A stretch of 64,000 nucleotides of DNA, from the NCBI RefSeq assembly GCF_050947875.1, contig NC_134573.1, forward strand, positions 52,378,115 through 52,442,114, read 5' to 3'. Below, piece by piece: positions 1 to 10,092 of this stretch. A program made the position numbers and the translations under genes. Within the stretch, counting starts at the first letter, position 1, and every line of letters begins with the position of its first letter. The stretch comes from Dermacentor variabilis (taxonomy: Eukaryota; Arthropoda; Arachnida; Ixodida; Ixodidae). The notes below the pieces were generated by a model, which was not told where the DNA came from, did no database searches, and saw nothing but the letters and a program-made list of their open reading frames with translations.

Positions 1-265
1 GTTGAAATCAAGAAAAAGGAATGGGGGGGCATGGACAGGACATTTAATGAGGAGGGAATATCACCGATGGCCATTAAGGGTTACGGACCGGATTCCAAGG
101 GAAGGGAAGCGTAGCAGGGGGCGGCAGATAGTTAGGTGGGCGGATGAGATTAAGAAGTTTGCAGGGACTACATGGCCACAATTAGTACATGACTGGGGTT
201 GTTACAGAAGTACGGGAGAGGCCTTTGCCCCGCACTGGGCGTAACCAGGCTGATGATGATGATGA
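1..265 (+). mobile_element. RTE-like LINE, 3' end (C-terminus of RT protein plus TGA-repeat tail)
   Basis: The open frame 2-244 ends in an arginine-rich stretch (RGRQIVRWADEIKKF) followed by a W...H/DW...EAF..HWA ending. This is the typical C-terminal tail of arthropod RTE-like endonuclease/reverse-transcriptase proteins. The stop is followed at once by a (TGA)n microsatellite (251-265), which is how these elements end. The polymerase and endonuclease lie outside the window or are lost. A second copy of the same 3' end lies inverted at 811-955, so the identity rests on both the protein and a DNA match within the window. Confidence 0.8.
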
Positions 266-697
266 ATTTAGCAATTACCATTGCCATGTAATCCTGTTCA
301 TTGAATCCTTGTCACACATTCATCATCATGTATTCATTCTTACACCTTTATTATGATGGTGAAGTATTGTTTCATTCTCATCACCCTAACTTGCTCGTAG
401 AACGCTTGTTATACCGCCATCGCCACACCATCGCTGTCATATCGGTTGCCATCATGCCGTCGTCGTCACGCTGTCGTTTTAGTATCGTCAGTCAGAAACG
501 TTATACCATTGTCGTCCTTATTCAGTCTTCGTCCTTCCTTTGATTTGTTCTGTTCTAATTATGATGTCATTGAATCAGGATTGTACCGCCATTGTACCCC
601 CGCAGTCATCAGATAGTCGCTGTCAGGCACCCGTTACAATACTGTTATCGAAATTCCATCTTTTGGGGCTATCATCGTCTTTGCATTGTCGTCCTAC
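266..697. other. No gene recognised; ATC/GTC-rich spacer
   Basis: About 430 bases between the RTE tail and an LTR remnant. The composition is rich in CATC/CGTC trinucleotides, perhaps decayed microsatellite. I see no conserved protein motif on either strand. Confidence 0.5.
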
Positions 698-1130
698 TGT
701 CACGTTGTTGTCACAATGAGGGATGCAGTCTTAAACTATGACTTCCAACTTTACTTCTTTATTGGGCCAACTTGTGCCCCGGAAAAGAAGAAACACTGAA
801 ACACAATCATCATCATCATCATCATCAGCCTGGTTACGCCCACTGCAGGGCAAAGGCCTCTCCCATACTTCTCCAGCAACCCCGTTCATGTACTAATTGT
901 GGCCATGCCATGCCTGCAAACTTCTTAATCTCATGCGCCCACCTAGCTTTCTGCGCACAATCATAATGGCGAGCAAAATACGCGATCGTTAAAAATCAGA
1001 TCTGCGAGTCAAGCACGTCGGCTTTTGTACAAGACTCATCGAACGTTCCAGAGTATTCGCTGGTGCCCACGTGGCGCCCAGAAATTAGCGCATAATTAGT
1101 GCAATTACAGAGAGTGTGGCGAGAACATAC
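698..1130 (-). mobile_element. LTR remnant of a tick-type Gypsy element, split by an RTE insertion
   Basis: On the minus strand this reads as a retrotransposon LTR with an AATAAA polyadenylation signal (plus-strand CTTTATTGGG at about 758) followed by the ACTTGTGCCC-like box. Closely similar blocks occur at 12333-12830 (next to a Gypsy gag) and around 33728-33930. The LTR is interrupted at 811-955 by an RTE-like 3' end and seems to resume at 965. No internal element sequence adjoins it directly, so it may be a solo LTR or a truncated end. Confidence 0.5.
811..955 (-). mobile_element. RTE-like LINE 3' end, 5'-truncated, inserted in an LTR
   Basis: Reverse-complementing this stretch gives the same sequence as 120-265: the IRWADEIKKF-type tail, the EAF..QWA ending, a stop, then (TGATGA)n. 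It is cut off at its 5' end after about 145 bases, typical of target-primed reverse transcription. The 9-mer CACAATCAT flanks both sides (802-810 and 956-964) and is a candidate target-site duplication, although the left copy merges with the CAT repeat. Confidence 0.75.
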
Positions 1131-1399
1131 GCGACATATGGAATGAACGACAACATTCAATTAACTCCAACTCATGCAAGCGCGTCTGATGCTGAGCGGT
1201 AACATTAAGCTACCAGTTGAAATGCAGTCCCCGGATATAGCATTGATAAGTACATCTGTCCAATAGAGCCTCTCAAGAAGTGACGTCCTGATGCTACAAA
1301 CACGAGCGCAAAACGAAAGACGCATAGCAAAGTAAACAAATAAAAAGAGCGCTTGCGAGTTCCTTATTGCTAGTATGACGCTCAAGCCTCAGAACATGG
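1131..1399. other. Unassigned sequence between LTR remnant and Gypsy integrase
   Basis: I see no motif. A short minus-strand frame (1161-1385) shows no known domain and is probably chance. Confidence 0.4.
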
Positions 1400-2740
1400 A
1401 CTATTAAGCTAGCGAGATGCGCTACTGTGATAGCGTGAGGCTGCTTGGCACGACCTGAAATGACAAGTGCGCCATTACGTTGGGTAATCTTATAGGGTGC
1501 AAAACAGCCTCGCAGAAATTTTCTAACTCCTAGTTAGCGAATCGGGGCCTAAACCTCAACACACTTGCCGATCTCGTGTTCCACTTAGTGTGGTCGAAGA
1601 TTGCAGTCTCGGCTGTCTATCCTTTGCTAGTGCTTGATGCGCGCGCGAACAAGTTGTAGTGCTTCTTCGCCGCGCTTAAAATTGGCTGCGGACATCGAGG
1701 TTCTCTTCATCGGTGACGTGTGGCACCATCGCGCCAAGAGGCGTCATCAAGTTCAGTCGCAAACAAGACCTAACTAGTGATCAGCGTCACGTCTGCACAG
1801 CCAATTGCAAACGAAGGTTTTGTATTGGAGGACCGCATCTCCTGTCTTGTGCTCGGCATTGACGTACATCGCTAACATGCCTGCGAGTGCCTTGTTCAGG
1901 CGTTCCATTAGACCATTCGTCAGTGCGTGGTAGGTTTTTGTCCTCCCGTGACTTGTTTGGCTATATTGAAGGATGTATTGAGTAAGCTCGGCTCCAAAAT
2001 ACGTTCCTCTGGAGGTAAAGAGCACGTCTGGTGCACCATGTAGAAAGAGCATGTTTTTGCCAAAGAATTTTGCTACTTCCGCCTCAGCAGCTCTAAGCAG
2101 GGCTTTCGTTTGGACAGAGCGGCTAAGGTAATCGTTGGCCTGTATGAATCACATGTTTGCGGATGTTAACTTCGGAAACAAACTCAAGAAGGACATCTTG
2201 ATTTGCTGAAACGGTCGGCGAGGAGGCTCGATGGGCTTTAGCAATCCCGCTGCCCTTGTTATTGTAGTTGGCACTCTCGGCATGTCTTCACCTAATGGGC
2301 GACTTTGGCGTTGAAGCGTGGCCAGCAATATCGTATCGATTCCGGTAAGGACCGCACCCCCAAGATGCCAGCACGAATTTTGAGAAAAATAAGTGCATCA
2401 GAGAAGCAATTGCATTCGATGATCTGATTCAGCGATAGCGCATCGATAAAATTTTTCGCTCTGGCGCTTGCGCGTGCCGCTGCTAAATGACGAGAATTGT
2501 GCGTTCACCTCTTATGTAATGGCGCATCCGGGGATCCAGGGCGCTCACAAGTCCAGACTGTGCCGTCACCATTTTGACAAAAGGATTCAGTACAGTGTCA
2601 AGGCCACACCTTGGCAAAATTGCCAAAAAAGTGCGGCCTTCCACAAGTGCATACTTCACCTGACCTCTCGCGAGGGTCCGCGTGAACATCAGGTGGCCTG
2701 CTAGTGGATAAACATAAATGGCATGGAGAGCCACTGCCAA
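1400..2740 (-). pseudogene. Decayed Ty3/Gypsy pol: RNase H tail and integrase
   Basis: Read on the minus strand this is the end of a Gypsy pol. Around 2740-2465 is a damaged RNase H/connection region (K.VT, then a short LKDPRM-like segment). At 2330-2200 is the integrase zinc-binding region (YCWPRFNAKV then CRECQ). At 2250-1774 is the catalytic core: HGAPDVLFTSRG with the family aspartate in the S/D-RG motif replaced, and a damaged TYHALTNGLMERLNK motif in which the family has YHPQTNGLTERLNK. At 1500-1400 is the C-terminal domain (CFAPYKI, from GPYK-I). At least four frameshifts separate these blocks, and RT and gag are missing. It belongs to the same broad lineage as the elements at 3165-8093 and 48059-53120. 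Confidence 0.75.
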
Positions 2741-3160
2741 GAGAGCTCAGCACATAGGCAAAAAAGTTGTTGGCGCCGTCTGGCAAGTGTTTTTATTTTT
2801 TTTATCGATAGAGCGAAGAGTGTCCGCGCTTAATTGCCGCTGTGTGAAAGTCGCTCTTTTCTTCTAAGAATGAGTGAATGCTTTTTAGCTCCGGGCCCAC
2901 TCGTTGTCGTTCGCCGAAGTCGTCAAGACTGCTGTGCTATGAAAGTGCTGTGCTGGTCCTTGCTGTGCTTGCTGTGCTTGCTGTGCTGGTCGTCTTGTGG
3001 TGTTGGGTAAGCTTTAGTACAAGGCAGGACAGGCAGTCGGAGTTAAATGGTTTCATCCGAGCGTGTGTATAACGCTGATGTCGAATACTCGCAGTGAGCG
3101 GCTTCACCGTGCTAGGCGTCTTGCAAGGTGCAATAAATTGACCAGCCAACGCAGTGCGTG
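2741..3160. other. Spacer between two Gypsy fragments, with a CTTGCTGTG minirepeat
   Basis: No protein motif is seen. At about 2935-2995 the units CTTGCTGTG/CTGTGCTGG repeat several times and give a short AVLAVLAVL-like frame with no meaning as a protein. This could be the 3' untranslated/LTR part of the element at 3165-8093 (minus strand), but I could not match it to that element's other end. Confidence 0.4.
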
Positions 3161-3164
3161 GTGG

Positions 3165-4034
3165 TCACTTAGAACTTCGAAAGGCCTGCCATATAGGTAA
3201 GGGCGAAACTTTATCGTAGTCTGCAAGACAAAGGGGCGGCGAACGCCTCGTGAAAGGCTTCATACGGGAAACGTGGACAACCTCAGCGGCGCGGCAGCGG
3301 CGGTCATTTGGCACAATAACTGGTATCATGCGATAGTTAACCGGAGAAGTCTGCTCCAAGACTTTGTAGGGGCCGATGAGCCGAAGCTGAAACTGGTCAC
3401 ACAAGCCAGGAGTACGAAGTGGTGACCGGAGTAGCACTTCCTCACCAGGGCGGAAGCATACGACGCGATGAGAGGGGTCGTAATGCTGCTTGCGGTCCTG
3501 TTGCCCACTTCGGTGTTGATGAGGGCGAGCTAGCGGCAACGCCCAATGCGGGATACATATTCTTCACAGGAGGATGGACTTTGATTGACAGTTGGCGCGA
3601 AGAAAGAGATGTCAAGACAGGAACAGGGCAAACGACCATAGACAAGATAGAATGGCGAGTAACCGGTCCTGCGTTGAACGGTGGTATTATACGCAAAAGT
3701 CACGAATGGCAAAATTGTGTCCCAGTTACTGTGATCCGGTTCTATGTACATGGCTAGCATGACTGACAGCGTGTGATGAAATTGCTCCGTGAGGCAGTTT
3801 GTTTGCGGATGGTAACTGGGGGTAGTCTTGTGGGTGGTTCCGGAGGCTCTGAGTACTTCGTCTACTAGTTACAAGAGAAATTCTTTTCCACAGTCGCTCA
3901 GGAGGACGCGAGGATCACCATGGCGCAGTATTAAGGATTGAAGTAGGAATGCAGCAACTCCAGAGGCTGAGGCAGAACTCACACGAGTTGTTTCGGCCTT
4001 GCGTGTCAAGTGATCAACCGCTCTCACAATCCAT
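3165..4034 (-). pseudogene. Gypsy integrase core and C-terminal domain (element with internal inversion)
   Basis: Minus-strand integrase, in order: RWIVRAVDHLTRKAET at the very start (about 4034), HGDPRVLLSDCG around 3925, YHPQTNCLTEQF around 3810, FAYNTTVQRRTGYSPFYLVYGR, then the C-terminal domain PGEEVLLRSP and IGPYKVLEQTSPVNY ending at HVSRMKPF. Frames 3530-3760 and 3165-3539 carry most of it. The second catalytic aspartate (S-D in LLSDCG) is retained; the E of the NGLTER motif is present. Its N-terminal zinc-binding half is missing here but present in opposite orientation at 5820-6096, ending exactly where this begins. Confidence 0.8.
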
Positions 4035-6096
4035 CGTTTAAACCAGCTTCCTCCGATGTTCCTTGTACCGGACGGGTCGCATATCCTTTAGCCCTTGCAG
4101 CTACCCTCAGTTCCGACCTCATACCTTCGATGTCACAACAATTGCTTGATTTGCTCCAAGAACATGAAGCTTCGTTTGACACGCACTCAGCTTCGTTGGG
4201 AAAGACTCCGATAACGACGCATAGGGTAGAGACAGATGGTACATCCATCGTGTGCCGTATATCATATCGGGTATCGCTAGCCTAGAGGAAAGTCATTGAC
4301 GACAACGTCACCGACATGCTCCAACGAAACATAATATGCCCCTCTGCTAGCCCTTCTTCTTCCCCCGTTGTTTTGCTTCAGAAAAAGATGGCTCTGTTCG
4401 ATTTTGTATCGACTACAGAGCACTTAACATGATAACACGCAAGGAAGTATATCCTATGCCGCGAACAGACGATGCCTTGGATTCCCTGCAGGGTTCCAAG
4501 TACTTCTCCAGTATCGATCTCCGTTCCGGCTACTAGGAGATACCTATGCATGAGGACGATAAAGAGAAAAGAGCGTTTTCAACAGCAGATGGGCTCTACG
4601 AGTTTAATGCCATGCCATTCGGCCTCTGCAATGCGCCCGCAACGTTCGAGCGCATGATTCACACAGTTCTTCGTTGCCTGAAAAGGAAGGCTTGCTTGTA
4701 ATTTCTCGGCCATATTGTTGTTTTATCGTCAACCTCCTCTCAGCACCTGCAACGTCTGCACGAAGTTATCACGCGCCTTGCCAAAGCTTGACTTCAGCTA
4801 AACACCAAGAAATGCCATTTTGCGAGCAAGACGATCAAGGTACTAGGTCACATTGTGAGCAAACATGTCATTCAACCTGATCCTGACAAGGTTTCGGCAG
4901 TTCGGCACTTCCCTCGTCCCGAAACAACCAAACATTTGTCTAGTTTCCTGGGCCTCGCTTCCTATTTTCGCCCATTCATAAGAGGCTTCGCCTCAATAGC
5001 GTAACCTCTGCACAAATTACTGGGTTCCTATGTTCCCTTTGTGTGGTCTCCCAAATGTGAATCTGTTTTCGCCCATCTGAAGCGCGCTCTCACATCTGAA
5101 CCTGTACTATGCCATTTTGATGAAGCTGCTCCTAGCCTCCTGCATACGGATGCTAGTGGTCACGGCATTGGTGGCATTCTCCTACAGTGAGACGACACTT
5201 TAGGTGAGAGGGTCATCGCGTACGCAAGTCGCGTTCTGAAAAACGCCGAGAAGAATTACACCACCAAGGAGCAGGAATACCTAGCTATCATTTGGTCTGT
5301 TCAGAAGTTTGGACCTTATCTTCACGGCCGCCATTTTACGATCGTTACAGACCATCATGCATTATGCTGGCTTTCAACGCTGAAGAACTTGTCTGGACGA
5401 CTTGGTCGGTGGATTCTTCGTCTGCAAGAATACGACTTTACTATTACCTACAAGTGCGGGAAAAACACCAAGACGCAGACGCGCTTTCTTGCTGTCCGCT
5501 TCCTACGACACCATGCAATGGACCTCCAGCTACCATCCGTGACAAGCTTTAGCACGATCCCTCTTCACGTGATTTCTTGTTGGCCACTGTCGACGAGATG
5601 CCTCCACACGACAAAAAATTCTTCCAATCTCATCAACTCTCCGACCCGTAGTGTAGGCGCATCATAGAGCACCTTCAAGGAGCTTCACGCCCGCCTAACA
5701 ACCGCCTTCGTCGACAGCTGAGGCAATTTAAGATTGACAACCGCGAACTGTACCGTCCTGTATATCACCCTGACGGTCAACGCTAGGTTCCTGTCCTGCC
5801 ATGCTCTCTACGTGCTCATGTCCCGCCGCCTTCTCGCGACGACATGATTGCTGGTCACTTTGGTTTCCCGAAAACCTATGACCGCATCAAAGGTCGCTTC
5901 TACTGAGCTGGATTGTCCGCCAGTGCAGCGAGGTATGTCGCTTCCTGCGCCCTATGTCAGCGTCGGAAGCTCCGTACATCAGCTCCAAGCGGACAACTGC
6001 AAGCGGTTCCTTGTCCATCGCAACCATTTGAAGCCGTTGGCATTGACTTGTATGGTCATCTTCCTGCGACTTTCACCGGTAAAGGAAACAACAGAT
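4035..6096 (+). pseudogene. Gypsy RT, RNase H and integrase N-terminus, inverted relative to its flanks
   Basis: Plus-strand pol with several stops and frameshifts. The order is: pre-RT segment LLDLLQEHEASFDTHSASLG, RT entry (VIDDNVTDMLQRNII), SIDLRSGY-equivalent near 4515, CNAPATFERMI near 4640, a damaged active-site region near 4690-4720, LGHIVSKH at about 4845, connection domain, RNase H ([12 protein letters not shown] at 5145, [21 protein letters not shown] at 5347), linker, then integrase HHCC (AGHFGFPKTYDRIKGRFY, YVASCALCQRRK) and FEAVGIDLYGHLP. It stops at about 6096 inside the integrase, just before the core strand that continues on the minus strand at 4034. See the inversion finding. 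Confidence 0.8.
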
Positions 6097-6799
6097 ATAG
6101 ACTCCGATTCAGTGGCGCAAGCCAATGTAGTGCCTTTAGGTGTGAGAATCTTTTCATATGCCGGGATTGAAGCGTAGAGAAGTGCAGAGCCAAGATCAAA
6201 CCTAACGAGCCCTGATGCAAAGGCTGTCCGTCGTGCGAGACAGCGCGCAGATGGTAATACGAGCTCGTCGTCGCAGTCAATGACATCATACGTCATAGTA
6301 ACAATGCTTTGATGGCGAGGAAGTAGTGCGGTATCTTCTGCAGCAAGCAAGTGAAGTGGTGCGTTATCTGAATGAAGTGGAGAACGCGTTGCCCACAGCA
6401 GATGGAGGTGGAGGCCGTAGAAAGAAAATTCCATCCCAATATGAGCTGCTGGGCGCGCGAACTTAGCACTGCAAATTCTAGATAATGCAGAAGTCCATCG
6501 ATGAAAATACGAGCAGTGCACATTGTGATAGGTCGAATGGCGGCCCCTTTAGCAGCGAGTAGCACAGGTCCATCATAGGGGGACGTAACTTTCCGAAGTC
6601 GCGAACACAATTCACGGTGAATAACTGAAACACTAGTACCAGTGTCTATTAGAGCTTCTACTACAACCAATATCATATTGCACGAACGCGATGGGGGAAT
6701 TTTTGTCCTGTCATTCGATGCAGCTTTTCCTCCAAAAGCTGTATAATTCAGTTTTCTGGACGACGCTCGGCGAATTGAGAAGCAGGTCTCAGTGGGCAC
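6097..6799 (-). pseudogene. Gypsy retropepsin-like protease and protease-RT linker
   Basis: The minus-strand frame 6293-6799 holds an aspartic protease with the catalytic motif ALIDTGTSVSV intact, a flap-like region, and the conserved ILGWNFLST (family ILGWDFLS). A neighbouring frame carries the linker that leads into RT, ending YEKILTPKGTTLACATE at about 6110. There the plus-strand pol begins, back to front. The protease would be released from a gag-pol polyprotein and process it. Frameshifts make this copy inactive. Confidence 0.75.
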
Positions 6800-7994
6800 G
6801 TAGAGCGGCGACGGGGTGACGGCGAGCGGCGTCTCGCAGGACGGTACGTCTGAGCCGTGTCGGATGCTACAGTAGGCGATGGAGAACGTCCGCGCGGTGG
6901 ACCATAAGGAAAGCGGTGGTCATGGAAGCTCCCTATACGTTGGAATGTAGCTCCGGGCGAAAAGACATCCCGTTCGTATACGTCATATCCGCGATGCTTA
7001 TCTTGCTGGCGCTTGCGGCAAAAACGTGCTATGTGGCCACGATAGCCGCCGTAGTAACAGATGGGACGAGGAGGACAGCAGAGCGGATAGCTAGTTTGGT
7101 AAGATGAGCTGGAAGACATGGAAGCTATGTGGGCTGGTGTTGGTTTTGGAGGCATCGGTGGAACGATGACTGGAGTAACTGCGGCTACTTGTACGTACGT
7201 TGGTGGGGCCCTAGGGGTTAGAGGGTCCGTGTACGCTGCACCAGCCATGGACGCCAATTGCTCCTTGATAACGTCTCGCAGGTTGGTATCCGAGGCATGA
7301 GAAGGCATAGGCCCTGCGGCTAAGCCAAGATACTGTAGCTGTTCTCCAATTGTTGCGCGTATCATTCCTCGTAACGTAGGGTTGTCGGCGGTAGTGTTGC
7401 AGTGGTGTCTGGCTGCAACCGCACTGAATCGAGTTCGTCAGGCCGCTTGCAAGTAGCGACGATATCAGCGACGCTAGTGGGGTTTTTGGTGGCTAAAGCA
7501 TTGAAAGCAATAGCTCCGATGCCTTTGAAGATGTGGCGAACCCTGTCTGATTCGGTCAAGGCTTTGTACACGCGCCGACAAAGAGCAAGCACATCCTCGA
7601 TATACGACGTATAAGGTTCCCCGAGTAGTTGCTTGCGAGTGTCGAGCGTCTTTTTCGCGAGAGCGGAACGAACAGCCGGCGCACCGAAGATTTGGCGGAG
7701 CTGCTGTTTGAAAGCGCCCCAGTTCGTGAAATCAACCTCATGGTTGAAAAACCAAGTCTTCCCTACTCCTGTCAGATAAAAGGCGACCCGATGTAGCTTG
7801 GACGCATGGTCCCAACGGCTAGCCGAACTCACTCGGTCGTATTCATCCAGCCAATCATCGACGTCTTCACCGCGAAGTCCAGAAAACAGATGGGGATCAC
7901 GATGGTGCCCACTGACAAGTCATTACGGAAAGGCTGGGGTAGCCGAGGCCGAGATGGTGGAAGTAGAAGTGCCTGTTGGCTCATCCTGCGACAT
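6748..7994 (-). pseudogene. Gypsy gag with one zinc knuckle
   Basis: Minus strand. A plausible start is the ATG at 7994 (MSQDEPTGTS). A frameshift near 7920 is followed by HHRDPHLFSGLRGEDVDDW and then the retrotransposon gag domain in frame 7362-7832 (WFFNHE, NWGAFKQQLRQIFG, YIEDVLALCRR). Frame 6748-7365 continues with a Pro-rich segment and a CCHC zinc knuckle, CYYGGYRGHIARFC, whose second cysteine is changed to glycine. It ends in an Arg/Ser-rich tail. Gag would form the virus-like particle of the retrotransposon. About 95 bases upstream lies a putative LTR end and primer-binding region (AGTGGTGGAGGTG on the minus strand, near 8090). Confidence 0.8.
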
Positions 7995-8093
7995 TCTGGC
8001 GGACAGCTGGCACAATCGGCGACCCGATCGAAGCCCCAGGAGGTTGAGCGGGGAGTCAGAGGACGGAGGACCGAAGAGCACCTCCACCACTTG

Positions 8094-8810
8094 TGACACA
8101 GCAGTTATCACGACGTTTATTTCGAGTCGAAGATGCGGCGAACAGACCACGCCCACAGCACGGAACCCACTCGAGAGCAAACCGCATACGCGATGATGAA
8201 GAAGAGCCCCATATGAACCCAACATGATAATGATCATGTACAAATTGCAAAGAATAAATAATAAATGGTCCAGCTGGCAAGCATGGGATTATTTGCGTAT
8301 TACGAAACTTTCTGCGTGGTAGTGTAATGGTTTCGAGCACGTTCGACACGTTTACAACCTCGTTCCTCCAACTCTTCTTTCTTAAAGATACGTTTTACCA
8401 TCATTCTTAACCTTCCGTTGCATGCCGCCGCGGTTTTCGACCATCCACCGCAAGCTAAGTCAAGGAAAGTGGACCAATCGCAGATGCCGGCACCACCTTC
8501 TTCATTCGTTTATCGAGTTTCAGTGCACTGACTGGGCCCCATCGAATCCCTCTCTACTCGCGCGTGCTCCTCGCATATTGTCAGCCAATTAGATTAGACA
8601 AGACGCTCAGTGTAGCAAATGGTATTCGTTTATCAAGCAAACAAAAGTGACCTCCTATAAATATAGAGAGCGTTTGATTGGTCTGTTCATACAACCCTAG
8701 GGGTCACCGCTAGATGCTTACGTCGGCGGTTACGCAAATTTGACGTACGGAGATTCGAATAAAAGCATATTAGAATAGTTTTACGTTATAGGGCCGCACC
8801 ACATTTCTGC
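8094..8810. other. Putative 5' LTR/flank of the inverted Gypsy element; no gene
   Basis: Immediately upstream (minus-strand sense) of gag the sequence ends in TGTGTCACA at about 8093, compatible with an LTR ending in CA. I found no matching LTR on the far side (below 3165), so LTR limits cannot be set. A TATAAATATAG string at about 8656 is TATA-like but has no supported transcript. Confidence 0.35.
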
Positions 8811-9135
8811 AACAGATACACACAGGATGTCCCAGCTAACTTTAGCCAGTTTAAAAATATGTAAAAGTCACATAGTTGGATAGAACCAAGGTAAGGTTGT
8901 TTGTCGTCGCTTGGAGATACTCATACACTTTCTTCAATTTAATTAGGTAATCATCATAATTAATTATTGAACTGCTCAAATCCTGGTATTAGAATAAAAG
9001 AGTCAATGAGAACAATGTAGTTAGACATGAAAAACTCCCAATACGGCTTTCTGTTGCACAATATGTGCTATATAATCACGTTTTTCGGAGCATGAAAGGA
9101 GCGCACAATAGCTCGCAAAATTGCCCCACTACTGA
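8811..9135 (+). repeat. Dispersed repeat beginning ACACAGGATGTCCCAGCTAAC
   Basis: About 325 bases starting at GGATGTCCCAGCTAACTTTA. The same family lies in reverse at 35340-35690. Shared blocks include GGATGTC..AGCTAA.TTTAGCCA, TGGA.AGAACCAAGGTAA.GTTGTTTG, TGAAAAACTCCC.ATAC and GAGC.TGAAAG. It has no coding capacity. It resembles non-autonomous elements starting with GGGTGTCCC that I associate with arthropod genomes, but I cannot name the superfamily. Confidence 0.65.
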
Positions 9136-9153
9136 CTCCCTGAGGCACCTAAG

Positions 9154-9184
9154 AACTAACCACCGCAAATGTCGGTGGTTAGTT
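9154..9184. repeat. Perfect 12-bp stem hairpin followed by T-run
   Basis: AACTAACCACCG (9154-9165), a 7-base loop, then its exact reverse complement (9173-9184) followed by TTTTCC. It lies just past the end of the dispersed repeat and may mark that repeat's boundary. It resembles a rho-independent terminator only superficially; nothing here is bacterial. Confidence 0.6.
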
Positions 9185-9364
9185 TTTTCCTACTGGGTCC
9201 TTTAACGACAATTTCGTTCTGTGTAAGAAGAGATGTCTTCTTTGATAGGTGTCTCTTAAAGTCGTGCTGCGAATCATCGAGTAGATTGCAGTCACAGGGG
9301 CATGTGATTAGGCACACCTACTGTATTTTTATACCTTTTGAAGAAAAATAAGCAATATTGGCCG

Positions 9365-9835
9365 AGGGAAAATAGGTAGAATCAACTCTGCGCAAAATAC
9401 ACGATTTCCATCCTTCTTCGTGACTGAGATCATAGCAGACGCATATGGGGTGTACGATGGCTGGTCAGTTTGGTCGCGCAGCATTTCGCCGACATGTTCC
9501 TTTGTGGCCTGCAGCTCTGTTGTCGATACCTTTTAAGGGCTTTGATGGAGTGGTCGAGCGGACTCTTCAGTTCTTACGCGTTGCGTAAGAACTGGGGTTT
9601 GTCGCATGCTTGATGACGACGAAAAGCAGCCCTTCTACGGCTGGAGAATGCTCTTGAGCCCATCTGACTAATGGCTTGCAAACCATGAATTACCATCTAA
9701 AAGTACTTCATGAACACGCAGCATCGTTATAGCTTCGTCGAAATCCAAGTGGACAAGCGTACCGCTGACTGCTTTAACTTCTTCTATGTATGCGATCTTT
9801 GTGGCATTGTTCAGGAGTTTATAATCCTGACTGAA
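9365..9835 (-). pseudogene. Gypsy RT N-terminus (third minus-strand element), truncated
   Basis: Minus-strand reading gives the pre-RT region (KGCFSSSSSMRQTPV, then TEESARPLHQSPKRY) and the RT entry strand around 9430-9365 (SVTKKDGNRVFC). The element stops there, at about 9365, so the polymerase active site, RNase H and integrase are absent. It continues upstream across the SINE at 9836-10079 into the protease at 10093-10710. Frameshifts and stops are frequent. Confidence 0.65.
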
Positions 9836-10079
9836 ATTTTAATTAAGAAATTGTGGGGTTTTACGTGCCAACACCATGATCTGATTATGAGGCGCGCCGT
9901 AGTAGCGGACTCCCGAATTTTGGAGCACCTGGGGTTCTTTAATATGCACATAAATATAAGTACGTGGGTGTTTTCGCATTTCGCCTCCAAGGAAATGCCG
10001 CCGCCCTGGCCGGGATTCAATCCCGCGACATTGTGCTTAGCAGCCCTACAATATAGCCCATAAGCAACTGTGGCGGGTC
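9836..10079 (-). mobile_element. tRNA-derived SINE (tick type) with 13-bp target-site duplication
   Basis: On the minus strand it starts ACCCGCCACAGTTGCTTATGG and has a Pol III B-box-like GGGATTGAATCCCGG, then a body with CGAAAACACCCACG and AAAGAACCCCAGG, ending in GTAAAACCCCAC and an A/T-rich tail. A second copy is at 60643-60882. Flanks AATCCTGACTGAA (9823-9835) and AATCCTGCCTGAA (10080-10092) differ at one base, a clear target-site duplication. It sits inside the protease-RT linker of a Gypsy element. It resembles the Ruka-type SINEs of ixodid ticks; the name is from memory. Confidence 0.85.
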
Positions 10080-10092
10080 AATCCTGCCTGAA

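Noticed and set aside
772..966. His-rich short frame
   Set aside because: The histidines are the (CAT)n tail of an inverted RTE 3' end.
5979..6521. 180-codon minus frame as an independent gene
   Set aside because: It crosses the inversion junction: half is the shadow of plus-strand integrase and half is the Gypsy protease-RT linker.
8650..8670. Host promoter (TATAAATATAG)
   Set aside because: No transcript or exon can be linked to it, and such strings are common in AT-rich DNA.
9154..9184. Rho-independent terminator
   Set aside because: The surrounding sequence is arthropod repeat DNA; a bacterial terminator has no role here.
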